Assembly (NCBI GenBank): GCA_020438445.1
Contig: JAGQUO010000004.1
Location: forward strand, 1-51,454
Direction: 5' to 3'
From: Solirubrobacterales bacterium
Lineage (GTDB): Bacteria > Actinomycetota > Thermoleophilia > Solirubrobacterales > 70-9
DNA: 51,454 bases
In this document: positions 1 to 8,098 of the stretch, in pieces
Position numbering within the stretch: position 1 is the stretch's first letter
Layout of the letters: each line of letters opens with the position of its first letter
Made by a program: the position numbers and the translations under genes
Notes under the pieces: model-generated
What the model was told of the DNA's origin: nothing
What the model saw: only the letters and a program-made list of their open reading frames with translations
Database searches by the model: none

Positions 1-413
1 ACCAGGGCGACGACCCCGGCGAAGCCGAGCCCTAGCCCCGCGAGGCGACGGCCGCCGACGCGTTCGCTGTGATCGAACGCGCGGGCGAGCACGGCGACGA
101 TCAGGGGGGAGGCCGCGATCAGGATCGCCGCTACCGAGGAGGAGACGTGCTTCTCCCCGAAGGCGATCAGCGGGAACGGGATCGCGATCTCGATGAGTGC
201 ATAGACGGCCAGCCAGCCGCGGTGCTGCCGCAGGGACGGCAGCAGGCCGAGGCGCCAGGCGATCGGAACCAGCACCAGGGCCCCGAGCAGGACGCGGGAG
301 AAAGCGAGGAAAGCGGGGGAGATGCCGTGGTCGACGGCGACGCTGATGAACAGGTAGGGGATGCCCCAGAGCACCGAGATCGCCGCGAACGACGCCCATG
401 CCCTGGTCGTCAA
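1..413 (-). CDS. EamA/DMT-family transporter, C-terminus beyond window edge
   Basis: Reverse-strand reading gives a hydrophobic protein starting LTTRAWASFAAISVLWGIP, then a GEKHVSSSVAAIL segment that is typical of the EamA repeat of drug/metabolite transporters. About four membrane segments are visible before the window ends, so only the N-terminal half is present. I chose the TTG at 413 because it overlaps the stop of the upstream DUF3159 gene as TTGA (410-413), the same coupling used elsewhere in this window. Family members export small metabolites or amino acids across the inner membrane; the substrate cannot be told from sequence. It probably forms one operon with the DUF3159 gene. Confidence 0.8.
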   Translation of the reverse strand, partial: MTTRAWASFAAISVLWGIPYLFISVAVDHGISPAFLAFSRVLLGALVLVPIAWRLGLLPSLRQHRGWLAVYALIEIAIPFPLIAFGEKHVSSSVAAILIAASPLIVAVLARAFDHSERVGGRRLAGLGLGFAGVVAL

Positions 414-1081
414 GGAGCGCTTGCCCCGGTCCGTGCCCGCAGGTCCGGCAGGGTGCTGCGCAGGAGCAGGTAGGTGAGCCAGACGCCGAGCGCGAACAGC
501 GGGATGCCGGTCACGACCCGCGCGACCGCGAGCGGCCCGACCAGCCCCGACAGGTAGAGCGGGAGCTGGATCGACAGCCGGAACGCGAACAGGCCGACCC
601 AGATCCAGCTCGCCTTCGTGTAGGCGCGGCGCCGCGTCGGGTCGCGGTACCAGGCGCGGCCCTCCCCGGTGACGGTCGAGACGAGCAACCCGATCAGGGG
701 CCTCCTGATCGCGATCGAGACGAGATAGACCGTGGCCGAGCCGGCGTTGATCAGGATTCCGGGAAGGAAGAAATCCTCGGCCCGGCCCGTCCGCGAGGCG
801 ACGAACGCTCCGAACGCGACGCCGATGACTCCGGACAGCGCGAACTGGGTCGTCTGCCTGCGGGCGATCCGCGCCGCCGCCAGTGTCGCGCTGATCGCCA
901 CCGCGACGATCCCGCCGACGAGGATGTCGCGACCGGTTGCCGTCCAGACGATCGTGAACGCGATGAAGGGCAGGGTCGCCTCGGCGATCCCGAGCCAACC
1001 CCCGACGGTGTTGAGCAGCGACGGCGGCCCGGCTGCGCCGCCGTCGGTCGCCCTCGCGATCCATCCGGGTTCTCGATCCAT
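410..1081 (-). CDS. DUF3159 family membrane protein
   Basis: 223 residues from an ATG at 1081. The sequence has a short charged N-terminus, then about five to six hydrophobic segments, with a conserved-looking stretch ending in RRAYTKASWIWVGLF and a final membrane segment before a basic tail. This arrangement matches the actinobacterial DUF3159 family of integral membrane proteins, whose function is not known. A TAGCGT hexamer at 1090-1095 sits eight bases before the ATG, so the transcript is probably leaderless. The stop overlaps the start of the EamA transporter by four bases, so the two are likely translated together. Nothing in the sequence points to a substrate. Confidence 0.8.
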   Translation of the reverse strand: MDREPGWIARATDGGAAGPPSLLNTVGGWLGIAEATLPFIAFTIVWTATGRDILVGGIVAVAISATLAAARIARRQTTQFALSGVIGVAFGAFVASRTGRAEDFFLPGILINAGSATVYLVSIAIRRPLIGLLVSTVTGEGRAWYRDPTRRRAYTKASWIWVGLFAFRLSIQLPLYLSGLVGPLAVARVVTGIPLFALGVWLTYLLLRSTLPDLRARTGASAP

Positions 1082-1089
1082 CGGGCCTG

Positions 1090-1095
1090 ACGCTA
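1090..1095 (-). promoter_or_regulatory. -10 hexamer TAGCGT before DUF3159 gene
   Basis: TANNNT hexamer eight bases before the ATG at 1081, with no ribosome-binding site in between; fits a leaderless transcript. Confidence 0.5.
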
Positions 1096-1185
1096 GCGTT
1101 CCCGGCGATCGCGGGCCACGGGCACGGTTCGCGTCTGCACGGTTGCGGGTCGCGCCCGGACGGCTGATCGGGGAGACTCCGGGGC

Positions 1186-1494
1186 GTGCCGGTCTGCCTG
1201 CTGACCTACGATTACGTGGAGGACATCCTCGAGCGACGCGCGCCCCATCGCGACGCCCACCTGGCCCACATCCGCGAGTTCTCGGCCCGACGAGGGCTCG
1301 TCGTCGCCGGGGCGGTCGGTGATCCGCCAAGTGGTGGCGTCTTCGCGTTCGAGTCCGACGCCGAGCCCGCCGCCGAGGCGGAGGCGTTCGCCGCGGCCGA
1401 CCCCTACGTGCGTGCGGGCCTGGTCGCCTCGCGGCGGATCGAGCCGTGGAATCTCGTCGCAAACACCTGGAAGCCGGACGCGGGGCCGGAGTGA
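1186..1494 (+). CDS. YciI-like domain protein
   Basis: 102 residues from a GTG, with GGGGAG at 1170-1175 as ribosome-binding site. The pattern of a short first strand (VCLLTYDYV), a helix with R..H..H (RRAPHRDAHLAHIREF), then GGVFAF and a DPYVRAGL segment is that of the YciI fold, a small ferredoxin-like dimer. The family is often suggested to have catalytic His/Asp residues, but no general reaction is established. It stands alone, divergent from DUF3159 and 52 bases before the SCP2-hydrolase gene. Confidence 0.8.
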   Translation: MPVCLLTYDYVEDILERRAPHRDAHLAHIREFSARRGLVVAGAVGDPPSGGVFAFESDAEPAAEAEAFAAADPYVRAGLVASRRIEPWNLVANTWKPDAGPE

Positions 1495-1532
1495 GCGAGG
1501 TCACGGCCCGGGTTGCCGTGTCCCTCTGCGGG

Positions 1533-1538
1533 TAGCCT
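1533..1538 (+). promoter_or_regulatory. -10 hexamer TAGCCT before SCP2-hydrolase gene
   Basis: TANNNT hexamer eight bases before the ATG at 1547; no ribosome-binding site between them. Confidence 0.5.
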
Positions 1539-1546
1539 TTGCCTCG

Positions 1547-2722
1547 ATGAGCAGCGCCACCGCCGAGCGGGGCAGCCCGGCCGTCGCCATCGAGTCGATG
1601 GTCGCCCGGTTCGATCCCGAATACATCGACCTGCCGGAGGGTTCGGCCCGGATCCGGATGGAGGTCGTGGACGGCGAGGACGTCGATGTCGTCATCGATC
1701 TTCCCGAAGCCCGGATCGAGCCTGCGGCGGGAGATGCCGACGCTCGCATCGTCGCCGACCGCCGTACCTGGGCGGCGATCGCCGATGACGTGGCCGGCGG
1801 GATGGATGCCTTTCGCCGCGGGCGGCTGCGGGTTCGCGACGACCTCCATCTCGGCGTCGGCCTGCTCGCCGCGACCAGCGGCTCCGACGAGCCCGGCCGC
1901 CTCCGGTTCGGCCGGGTCCGCACGGGCGACCACGAGATCGCCTTCTGCGAAGCCGGGGAGGGACCACCGCTGATCTGCATCCACGGCCTCGGGGGGACCA
2001 AGGCGTCCTTCCTGCCGACGCTGGCGGCGCTGGCGCCGGCGGGTCATCGCGTAATCGCCCTCGACCTCCCCGGCTTCGGCGACTCCGACAAGCCTCACGC
2101 CGCCCCTTACGACGCACCCTGGTACTCCGAGGTCGTTCGCGGCTTCGCCGATGCCCTCGGCTACGACACCGCGAGCTTCGCCGGCAACAGCATGGGCGGC
2201 CGGATCGCACTCGAGATCGGTCTGAGAGATTCCGGCCGGGTCGAGAACCTGGTGCTCCTCGCCCCGTCGCTCGCCTGGCTGAAGGAGCGCCGCTGGAAGT
2301 GGGCGCTGCAGGTTCCGCTGCCGCGGCTCGGCTACCTGCAGCCGACTCCGAGGATGCTGGTCGAGCCGGTCGTCCGCCGCCTCGTTCCGGGCGGCGATCG
2401 CGGCTGGACCGCTGCCGGCATCGACGAGTTCCTGCGCTCCTATCTGACCCCGGCGGGGCGCTACGCCTTCTATGAGTGCGCGCGCAACATCTACCGCGAG
2501 GAGCCGTACGGGGAGGCCGGCTTCTGGACCCGGCTGAAGAAGCTCGAGCCCGATTCGATGTTCGTCTGGGGCCGCGAGGACATCCTCGTCCCGATCACCT
2601 TCATGCGGCACGTCGAGCGCGCCCTGCCCGGTGCGGTGCACCTCGAGCTCGACTGCGGACACGTCCCTCAGCTCGAGCGGCCGGAGACGACGCACGAGGC
2701 GATGGCCGGCTTCCTCGGCTGA
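1547..2722 (+). CDS. SCP2-like lipid-binding domain fused to alpha/beta hydrolase
   Basis: 391 residues. Residues about 15-110 resemble a sterol-carrier-protein-2 domain: an acidic beta start, a DRRTWAAIADDVAGG motif and a FRRGRLRVRDDLHLG motif. Residues about 125-390 form an alpha/beta hydrolase with oxyanion loop HGLGG, nucleophile elbow GNSMGG (Ser215), acid in WGREDILVP (Asp345) and base in DCGHVPQ (His372), a complete catalytic triad. I chose ATG 1547 because it follows a TAGCCT hexamer and starts just before the SCP2 domain; the frame stays open upstream to 1319. The fusion suggests hydrolysis of a hydrophobic ester presented by the SCP2 domain; that is inference. It converges on the exonuclease gene. 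Confidence 0.85.
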   Translation: MSSATAERGSPAVAIESMVARFDPEYIDLPEGSARIRMEVVDGEDVDVVIDLPEARIEPAAGDADARIVADRRTWAAIADDVAGGMDAFRRGRLRVRDDLHLGVGLLAATSGSDEPGRLRFGRVRTGDHEIAFCEAGEGPPLICIHGLGGTKASFLPTLAALAPAGHRVIALDLPGFGDSDKPHAAPYDAPWYSEVVRGFADALGYDTASFAGNSMGGRIALEIGLRDSGRVENLVLLAPSLAWLKERRWKWALQVPLPRLGYLQPTPRMLVEPVVRRLVPGGDRGWTAAGIDEFLRSYLTPAGRYAFYECARNIYREEPYGEAGFWTRLKKLEPDSMFVWGREDILVPITFMRHVERALPGAVHLELDCGHVPQLERPETTHEAMAGFLG

Positions 2723-2738
2723 GCGCCGGCCCGCCCTG

Positions 2739-3599
2739 CTAATCCGCCGCCTCCCGGAGGCGCTCGGCGAGGCGGTTCATCCCGAATCGCTCGGCCGCCG
2801 CGGCAGCCGCAGCCCAGTCGGTCGGTGAGTCGGGCGGCCTCGTGACGCCGGCGTCCTGGAGCCTGGCCATCTCCCGGTAGGAGAGCAGCGCATCGCGATC
2901 GTCGCGCAGGACCCCCCGGATCCGCGGCGTGCTCTGCTCGATCGCGTGGTCGAGGACGCCGTCGAGGTCGCCGTACCGGCGGAGCAGCTCGGCCGCCGTC
3001 TTCTCGCCGATGCCCCTGGCGCCCGGGATCCCGTCGGAGGGGTCGCCGCGGAGGGCGATGAAGTCGGGAACCTGCTCGGGCTCGATGCCGTATCGCTTGC
3101 GCACCTCGGCGGGGCCGATCCTCTCCATGCCCTGCACGCCCTTCGCCGGATAGAGGATCGTCACCGAGTCGTTCGCGCATTGGAACATGTCGCGATCGCC
3201 GGTCATGATCAGCGTCGTCCCGCCGGCTGCGGTCTCGGCCTCGGCGAGCGATCCGAGCAGGTCGTCGGCCTCGAGGGTCTCGTGCCCGGCGATCTGCCAG
3301 CCGAACGACGAGAAGAAGTCGTGGCTGGCGGCCCACTGCGTCTCCAGCAGGTCGGGCATCTCGGGCCGGTCGGCGTGGTAGCCGGAGTAGAGCTCGACGC
3401 GGTAGTGCGCGGCCTCGGCGCCGAAGCAGAGCACGACCGCGCGCGGCCCGTACTCGGCCACTTCCCGGAGCACGAGGTTCGCGGTCCCGAGCAGCGCGTT
3501 GACCGGCCGGCCGTCGGTGCCCTTGATCGTCTTCGGCAGCGCGAAGAAGGCGCGATAGAGCATCGACGGGGTGTCGACGACGAGCAGCGGGTCGGCCAT
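2739..3599 (-). CDS. 5'-3' exonuclease (PolA N-terminal/FEN family)
   Basis: 286 residues, the length of a free-standing 5'-3' exonuclease rather than the domain of DNA polymerase I. The metal-binding acidic residues are in place: VVDTPSMLYRAFF near the start, the EADDLLG motif, MTGDRDMFQ, and the GDPSDGIPGARGIGEKTA helix-hairpin-helix segment that binds DNA. Such enzymes remove RNA primers and 5' flaps. A TAGGTT hexamer (3607-3612) lies seven bases before the ATG at 3599, and the stop converges on the SCP2-hydrolase gene only 16 bases away. Confidence 0.92.
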   Translation of the reverse strand: MADPLLVVDTPSMLYRAFFALPKTIKGTDGRPVNALLGTANLVLREVAEYGPRAVVLCFGAEAAHYRVELYSGYHADRPEMPDLLETQWAASHDFFSSFGWQIAGHETLEADDLLGSLAEAETAAGGTTLIMTGDRDMFQCANDSVTILYPAKGVQGMERIGPAEVRKRYGIEPEQVPDFIALRGDPSDGIPGARGIGEKTAAELLRRYGDLDGVLDHAIEQSTPRIRGVLRDDRDALLSYREMARLQDAGVTRPPDSPTDWAAAAAAAERFGMNRLAERLREAAD

Positions 3600-3606
3600 C
3601 GCCCGC

Positions 3607-3612
3607 AACCTA
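3607..3612 (-). promoter_or_regulatory. -10 hexamer TAGGTT before exonuclease gene
   Basis: TANNNT hexamer seven bases before the ATG at 3599 on the reverse strand; no ribosome-binding site. Confidence 0.5.
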
Positions 3613-3649
3613 CCGATCCGCCGGCAGCCGCTTCGTCTCCGCTCCGCCG

Positions 3650-4087
3650 CTAGGCGGCCTCGGTCTGCCGGTGCCCGTCGATCGCCCGCGCGTAGGCGCC
3701 GTGGTAGCTGCTGGGGGCGGTTACGCCCGTGAGGTCGTAGGCCTCGGCCATCGCGGCGCGCAGGGCGGCGGTGAACTCGCGGCCGTGCCAGCGCCGCCCC
3801 TCGGCCGCCGGCCCGACCGCGATGTGGACCAGCTCGTGCAGCAGGGTCTCGAGGACGTCGCCCCGGCCGATGCCGGGATAGGCCGTCACCGAGATCCGGT
3901 TCTCCGCCGGGACCGCGAAGCCGAGCCGCCGTCGCGGTCTCCGCGCGGGACGCCGCACCGTCAGCTCGGGCGGATGGGAGGCGAGCGCCCCGGCCGGCCC
4001 GCCGAGGGCATCGAGGCGGGAGAGCCTGGTGAGCTCGGCGGCGAGGTCCACGCCCGCGACCTCGAAATAGCCGGCCGGCCGCCGCAA
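3650..4087 (-). CDS. SprT-like zinc metalloprotease
   Basis: About 145 residues if the TTG at 4087 is used; the start is uncertain because no ribosome-binding site is visible and a GTG inside the frame (before DLAAELTRL) is also possible. The zinc-binding motif HELVH (His84, Glu85, His88 by this start) and the following RWHGREF, which supplies the third ligand in SprT and SPRTN proteins, are clear. Family members are soluble proteases or putative proteases; eukaryotic SPRTN cuts DNA-protein crosslinks. The neighbouring exonuclease would fit DNA repair, but the link is only positional. Confidence 0.8.
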   Translation of the reverse strand: MRRPAGYFEVAGVDLAAELTRLSRLDALGGPAGALASHPPELTVRRPARRPRRRLGFAVPAENRISVTAYPGIGRGDVLETLLHELVHIAVGPAAEGRRWHGREFTAALRAAMAEAYDLTGVTAPSSYHGAYARAIDGHRQTEAA

Positions 4088-4161
4088 CGGGCGGCGGCGG
4101 GGACGGGCGGGGGTGGGCTTGCGGCGACGGGCGAGGCGGATCTGCGGGAGGATGAACCATC

Positions 4162-4512
4162 GTGGTGCCGGAACCGGAGCAGGTGGACCTCGCCGAGGTG
4201 GAGGCGGACCTCCGGGCGCGGCTCGGCGAGGTCCGGGCGCGGCTCGCGGCGCTGAAGGCGCCGCCGGAGCGCGGCTCCGGCATCGGCTTCGGGAAGCGGA
4301 TCGGCGACGGGACGACGGAGGCGATCGGGCGCCTCACCGACGTGGGCGTCGCCGACCGGCTCGAGGCGATCGAGGCGCGGCTGCAGCGTGCGCTCGCCAA
4401 GCTCGCCGAGGGGAGCTACGGCGTCTGCGACGAGTGCGGAGCCCGGATTCCCGCCGGGCGCCTGCGGAGCGTCCCCGAGAGCGCCCTCTGCGTCAGCTGC
4501 GCCGGCCGCTAG
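4162..4512 (+). CDS. DksA/TraR-type C4 zinc-finger protein
   Basis: 116 residues from a GTG (a second GTG follows at once) after GGGAGG at 4146-4151. The N-terminal half is a charged helical hairpin (EVEADLRARLGEVRARLAAL...), and the C-terminus holds a four-cysteine zinc finger: Cys89, Cys92, Cys110, Cys113 in CDECGARI and CVSC. This is the layout of the RNA-polymerase-binding DksA/TraR family, which enters the secondary channel and alters promoter response to ppGpp. The coiled-coil tip acidic DxxDA motif of DksA is not evident, so a divergent role (CarD-like or TraR-like) is possible. It is divergent from the SprT-like gene. Confidence 0.85.
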   Translation: MVPEPEQVDLAEVEADLRARLGEVRARLAALKAPPERGSGIGFGKRIGDGTTEAIGRLTDVGVADRLEAIEARLQRALAKLAEGSYGVCDECGARIPAGRLRSVPESALCVSCAGR

Positions 4513-5276
4513 TCGATCAGCCGGCGCCGGAGGCGGTCGATGGCGAGCCTCCACATCGCGAAGGCCAGGACGACGAGCGCCGCGAGCCGCACCGGGTCGT
4601 AGGCGTCGAACCCGAACGAGGCGCTGCGGACCAGCACGACCAGCTGGTGCAGCGGGTTGAACTGCGAGAGCACCTGCGCCCACTCGGGCAGGCCCTCGAT
4701 CGGGAAGAAGGTGCCGGCGAGGAGGAACATCGGGGTGATCACGAGCGTCGTCACGTAGTTGAACTGGTCGATCTTCGCGACGCTCCCCGCCACCGCGATC
4801 CCGAACCCGGCGAAGGCGAGCGCCGTGACGAAGCAGAAGAACGGGACGAGGACCATCGCCGGCGCCGGGTCGAGCCCGAATGCCATCGTGACCAGCAGCG
4901 GGAACGTGCCGAAGATCCCGGCGCGAAGCCCGATCCAGAGCATCTCGCCGCTGACCAGCTCCTCGACGTCGACCGGCGCCGCCAGGATCGCGTCGTAGGT
5001 CCGCTGGAAGCGGTGCTTGACGAACGTGCCGAACATCGCCGGCAGTGCGCTGGAGAAGACGACGGCGGTCGCGACCATGCCGGTGCCGACGAACTCGACG
5101 TAGTCGACACCGTCGACCTGCGTCACGAGGGTGGTCCCGAGCCCGAGCCCGAATGCGAGCAGGTAGATCATCGGCTCCATCAGGCTCGAGAAGGTCGTGC
5201 TGCGCCAGAACGTCCTGAAGTTCGCGACCTCCCGGCTCATCACGCCGAGGACCGCCGCCGGCTCTATCCGTCTCAT
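4509..5276 (-). CDS. ABC-2 type transporter permease (NodJ/DrrB-like)
   Basis: 255 residues with six predicted membrane segments and the ABC-2 family motif region ending in MFLLAGTFFPIEGLPEWAQVLSQFNPLHQLVVLVR. The ATG at 5276 overlaps the stop of the ATPase gene as ATGA (5273-5276), so the two are translationally coupled and form one exporter. Related pairs export drugs, lipo-oligosaccharides or polysaccharides; the substrate here is unknown. The last codons overlap the stop of the convergent DksA-like gene by four bases. Confidence 0.9.
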   Translation of the reverse strand: MRRIEPAAVLGVMSREVANFRTFWRSTTFSSLMEPMIYLLAFGLGLGTTLVTQVDGVDYVEFVGTGMVATAVVFSSALPAMFGTFVKHRFQRTYDAILAAPVDVEELVSGEMLWIGLRAGIFGTFPLLVTMAFGLDPAPAMVLVPFFCFVTALAFAGFGIAVAGSVAKIDQFNYVTTLVITPMFLLAGTFFPIEGLPEWAQVLSQFNPLHQLVVLVRSASFGFDAYDPVRLAALVVLAFAMWRLAIDRLRRRLID

Positions 5277-6163
5277 TCGAGCTCCTCTCCCGTCAGCACC
5301 ACGAACACGTCCTCGAGCGAGCTCGGCCGGGTGATCGCCTCGTCGGGCACGAGGCCGTCCGGTGCTCGCTCGCATCCCACGATCACGACCGCCGGGCCCG
5401 CCGAGCGGACCGGCAGTCCCGCGTCCTCAGCGGCGGCGCGCACCTCGGCCCGGCGCTCGGGCGGCGCGTAGTACTCGGCCGTCCGCCGGCCCGCGTGCTC
5501 GGCGATCAGGTCGTTCGGCCGGCCGCGGGCGATGACCCGCCCGCTCGCCATCAGCGCGACCTCGTCGGCCAGCCGCTCGGCCTCCTCGATGTAGTGCGTC
5601 GACATCAGGATCGTCGTTCCCTCCGCCCGCAAAGCCTCGATCAGCGTCCAGATCTCGGCTCGGATCTGGGGGTCGAGCCCGACCGTGGGCTCATCGAGGA
5701 GGACGAGCCGCGGGCTGTGGACGAGGCCGCGCGCGACGAGCAGCCGGCGACGCATCCCGCCCGAGAGCTCATCGACCGCGTCATGGCGGCGGTCGGCGAG
5801 GCGGGCGAGCGCGAGGGCCCGATCGACCGCGGCCTCGATGTCGCCGACCCGGTAGAGGCGGGCGAAGACCTTGAGGTTCTCCTCGACGGTGACGTCGATG
5901 TCGAGGTTGTCGAGCTGCGGGACGACGCCCATCCGGGCCCGTGCCTCCTTCGACTCGCGTGGCAGCTCGTACCCGAGCACGCGCAGGCTCCCCGAGTCCG
6001 CGATCGCCTGCCCGGTCAGGAGCCGCATCGTGGTCGACTTCCCGGCTCCGTTGGGTCCCAGCAGGCCGAGGCAGATGCCCTCCGCGACGTCGAGATCGAG
6101 GCCGTCGACGGCCCGGATCGGCCCGAACGTCTTGACCACTCCCTGCAACTCGATCGCCGCCAT
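5273..6163 (-). CDS. ABC-2 transporter ATP-binding protein (NodI/DrrA-like)
   Basis: 296 residues. Walker A is GPNGAGKST, the Q-loop lies in GVVPQLDNLD, the signature is LSGGMRRRLLVARGL and Walker B is LVLLDEPTVGLDP, followed by the switch histidine in STHYIEEAE. The C-terminal 70 residues form the extension seen in DrrA-like drug exporters. It pairs with the permease downstream by a four-base overlap. It is divergent from a TetR regulator with 55 bases between the two starts, so the regulator probably controls this exporter. Confidence 0.92.
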   Translation of the reverse strand: MAAIELQGVVKTFGPIRAVDGLDLDVAEGICLGLLGPNGAGKSTTMRLLTGQAIADSGSLRVLGYELPRESKEARARMGVVPQLDNLDIDVTVEENLKVFARLYRVGDIEAAVDRALALARLADRRHDAVDELSGGMRRRLLVARGLVHSPRLVLLDEPTVGLDPQIRAEIWTLIEALRAEGTTILMSTHYIEEAERLADEVALMASGRVIARGRPNDLIAEHAGRRTAEYYAPPERRAEVRAAAEDAGLPVRSAGPAVVIVGCERAPDGLVPDEAITRPSSLEDVFVVLTGEELE

Positions 6164-6218
6164 CGGCCCGGCACCATCGCATACGGCGAACGAGGCCGGG
6201 GCTAGACTCGCCGGCATC
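6164..6218. promoter_or_regulatory. Shared intergenic control region, ABC exporter / TetR
   Basis: Only 55 bases separate the divergent starts at 6163 and 6219. The + strand carries TAGACT at 6203-6208, ten bases before the TTG. A GCCG...CGGC imperfect palindrome spans the hexamer and is a possible TetR operator. No convincing operator repeat longer than this is visible. Confidence 0.45.
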
Positions 6219-6818
6219 TTGACGCGACGGCCGCTGACAAGCGAACGCGCCCTGCGGCGGCGCGAGCAGCTGCTCGAGATCGCGCTCGGGCAGTTGCTCG
6301 CACGCGACTACGAGGACGTGTCCGTCGACGAGATCGCCGATCTGGCCGGTGTCTCGCACGGGCTCGTCTTCCAGTACTTCGGATCCAAGAAGGACCTCTA
6401 CATCGCATCGCTGGAGCCGCTCCTCAGCGGCTTCCAGGAGCGCTCCCGCAGCGCCCCGGCCGATCTGCCGCCGCGGGAGCGGCTCCGCCACGCGATCGCC
6501 TCCTACTACGACGACGCGATCGCGCACCCCGCGGGCTACCGCTCGCTGATGGCGGGCGGGGGAGGGTTCCGGGAGGTCTTCGACCGGATCGAGGCACAGC
6601 GGTGGGACGGGATCGGCCTGATCGCCGAGACGGTGGGGCTCGACGTCGAGCGCGCCGACGTGCGCGCCGTCCTGCGTGGCTGGGTCGGCTGGCTGGAGGG
6701 GGCGATACTCGCGTCGCTGGAACGCCCCGACGCCGACCGTGAGGCCCTCGTCGAATCGGCGCTCGCGGTCTTCGCGGCCGGGCTCGTGACGCTGGGTCCC
6801 GACCCCTCTCGGGCTTGA
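6219..6818 (+). CDS. TetR family transcriptional regulator
   Basis: 199 residues from a TTG, chosen because TAGACT lies ten bases upstream and because the helix-turn-helix begins shortly after. The DNA-binding domain is typical: REQLLEIALGQLLARDYEDVSVDEIADLAGVSHGLVF followed by QYFGSKKDLY. The C-terminal ligand domain is helical and not assignable. The divergent ABC-2 exporter is the obvious target, in the manner of drug-efflux repressors. Its stop overlaps the start of the LPG-synthase-like membrane protein as TTGA, so that protein is probably in the same regulon. Confidence 0.9.
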   Translation: MTRRPLTSERALRRREQLLEIALGQLLARDYEDVSVDEIADLAGVSHGLVFQYFGSKKDLYIASLEPLLSGFQERSRSAPADLPPRERLRHAIASYYDDAIAHPAGYRSLMAGGGGFREVFDRIEAQRWDGIGLIAETVGLDVERADVRAVLRGWVGWLEGAILASLERPDADREALVESALAVFAAGLVTLGPDPSRA

Positions 6819-7933
6819 GCACGGTCCCCGACCCGCCGCACCGCGAGTCGCTCGGCGACCGCATCGAGCGGGCCATCGACGCCCGCACCGACGCCGAGAC
6901 CGAGATCGCCCGCGGCGAGGCGGAGGCCGCGTCGCGCGGACCGAGCATCCGCCGGACCGCGTTCTGGCTGCTCGTCACCGGCGTCTCGCTCTATCTCGTC
7001 GCACCGAGCCTGATCGACGTGCTCGGCTCGTGGCAGAGCCTGAGCGAGATCTCGCTGCTCTGGTTCCCGCTGCTGGCCCTGCTGCAGCTGTTCTCGCTCG
7101 GCTGCATCTGGATCCTGCAGCGGCTGACGATCCCGCGGTCGCCGTGGTCGGCCGTGATCGACTCGCAGCTCGCCGGCAACGCTCTCGCCAAGATCGCTCC
7201 CGGCGGTGGCGCAATGGGAGCAGCCCTCCAGTACCGGATGCTCGTCGAGCGGGGGGTGGCGCGGGGAAGGGCGGTCGCCGGCATCACCGCGGTGAACCTG
7301 CTGACCTTCGCGGTCGTCCTCGGCCTCCCGGTCCTCGCCCTGCCGGCGCTGCTCGGGACGACCGTCGACCGCGATCTGCTCGAGGCCGCGGTGATCAGCG
7401 TGATCGTGTTCCTGCTCCTGACCGGGATCGCGACGATGCTGCTCGCCGCCGACACGCCGCTGCACCGGGTCACGGCCTTCGTCGAGCGGATCCGCAACCG
7501 CCTCCGCCGGCATTCGCCGCCGACCGACCACCTGCCGGAGCGCGTCAAGCACGAGCGCGACCGCATCCTCGGCGCGCTCGGCGACGATTGGCCGAAGGCC
7601 GTGCTCGCCACCGTCGGGAGGTGGGCGTTCGACTACGCGATCCTCCTCGCCTCGCTCGCCGCCGTCGGCGCGCACCCGGCGCCCGGCCTGGTCCTGCTGG
7701 CCTTCTGCGTCGCCCAGGTCCTCGCCCAGATCCCGGTCACGCCGGGCGGGCTCGGCTTCGTCGAGACCGGCCTCACCGCCCTTCTCGCCCTCGCCGGCGT
7801 CGGAGCCGGCGACGCAGTCCTGGCGACGTTCCTCTACCGGCTCTTCACTTACTGGCTGCCGCTGCCGCTCGGGCTGCTCGGGCTGGCGCTCCACCGGCGG
7901 CACATGGGGGGCGACGCCCGAAGCGGGGTCTGA
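6815..7933 (+). CDS. Lysylphosphatidylglycerol synthase-type (PF03706) membrane protein
   Basis: 372 residues from a TTG overlapping the TetR stop (6815-6818). After a charged N-terminal segment of about 45 residues come roughly eight hydrophobic segments, with the family signature TPGGLGFVETGLTALL near residue 310 and an RLFTYWLPLPLGL segment after it. This is the YbhN/AglD/MprF-N type flippase-like domain; the catalytic C-terminal domain of MprF (aminoacyl transfer) is absent. It may move or modify a lipid or glycolipid. Linkage to the TetR gene and the divergent exporter suggests a cell-envelope stress response. Confidence 0.85.
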   Translation: MSTVPDPPHRESLGDRIERAIDARTDAETEIARGEAEAASRGPSIRRTAFWLLVTGVSLYLVAPSLIDVLGSWQSLSEISLLWFPLLALLQLFSLGCIWILQRLTIPRSPWSAVIDSQLAGNALAKIAPGGGAMGAALQYRMLVERGVARGRAVAGITAVNLLTFAVVLGLPVLALPALLGTTVDRDLLEAAVISVIVFLLLTGIATMLLAADTPLHRVTAFVERIRNRLRRHSPPTDHLPERVKHERDRILGALGDDWPKAVLATVGRWAFDYAILLASLAAVGAHPAPGLVLLAFCVAQVLAQIPVTPGGLGFVETGLTALLALAGVGAGDAVLATFLYRLFTYWLPLPLGLLGLALHRRHMGGDARSGV

Positions 7934-7947
7934 GCCGGCACCCGCAG

Positions 7948-7987
7948 TGGGCGGGATCACGCCCGGATACGGGCGAAATCACGCCCA
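7948..7987. terminator. Bipartite palindrome after LPG-type gene
   Basis: Two 18-base arms (7948-7965 and 7970-7987) flank a GATA loop. Outer stem TGGGCG/CGCCCA and inner stem CGCCCG/CGGGCG are perfect; between them a GAT/ATC segment is bordered by small mismatches with A-rich 3' side. It follows the stop at 7933 and has no U-tract. Probably a terminator of the rightward unit. Confidence 0.5.
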
Positions 7988-8086
7988 ATGGTCCTCCGCC
8001 CGCTCCTGCCCGGGTTGCCGACTAGCCCGGGTCCGTGCCGGCCCGGACCCCTCTCGCCGGCCCGCGGACGGATCGAGACGACTCGG

Positions 8087-8092
8087 TAACTT
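8087..8092 (+). promoter_or_regulatory. -10 hexamer TAACTT before LLM oxidoreductase
   Basis: TANNNT hexamer six bases before the ATG at 8099; no ribosome-binding site. Confidence 0.5.
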
Positions 8093-8098
8093 GGCCGG

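Noticed and set aside
1319-2722. Longer hydrolase start at 1319
   Set aside because: The extra 76 residues overlap the YciI gene in another frame, are Arg/Ser/Pro-rich and lack homology; the hexamer at 1533-1538 supports ATG 1547.
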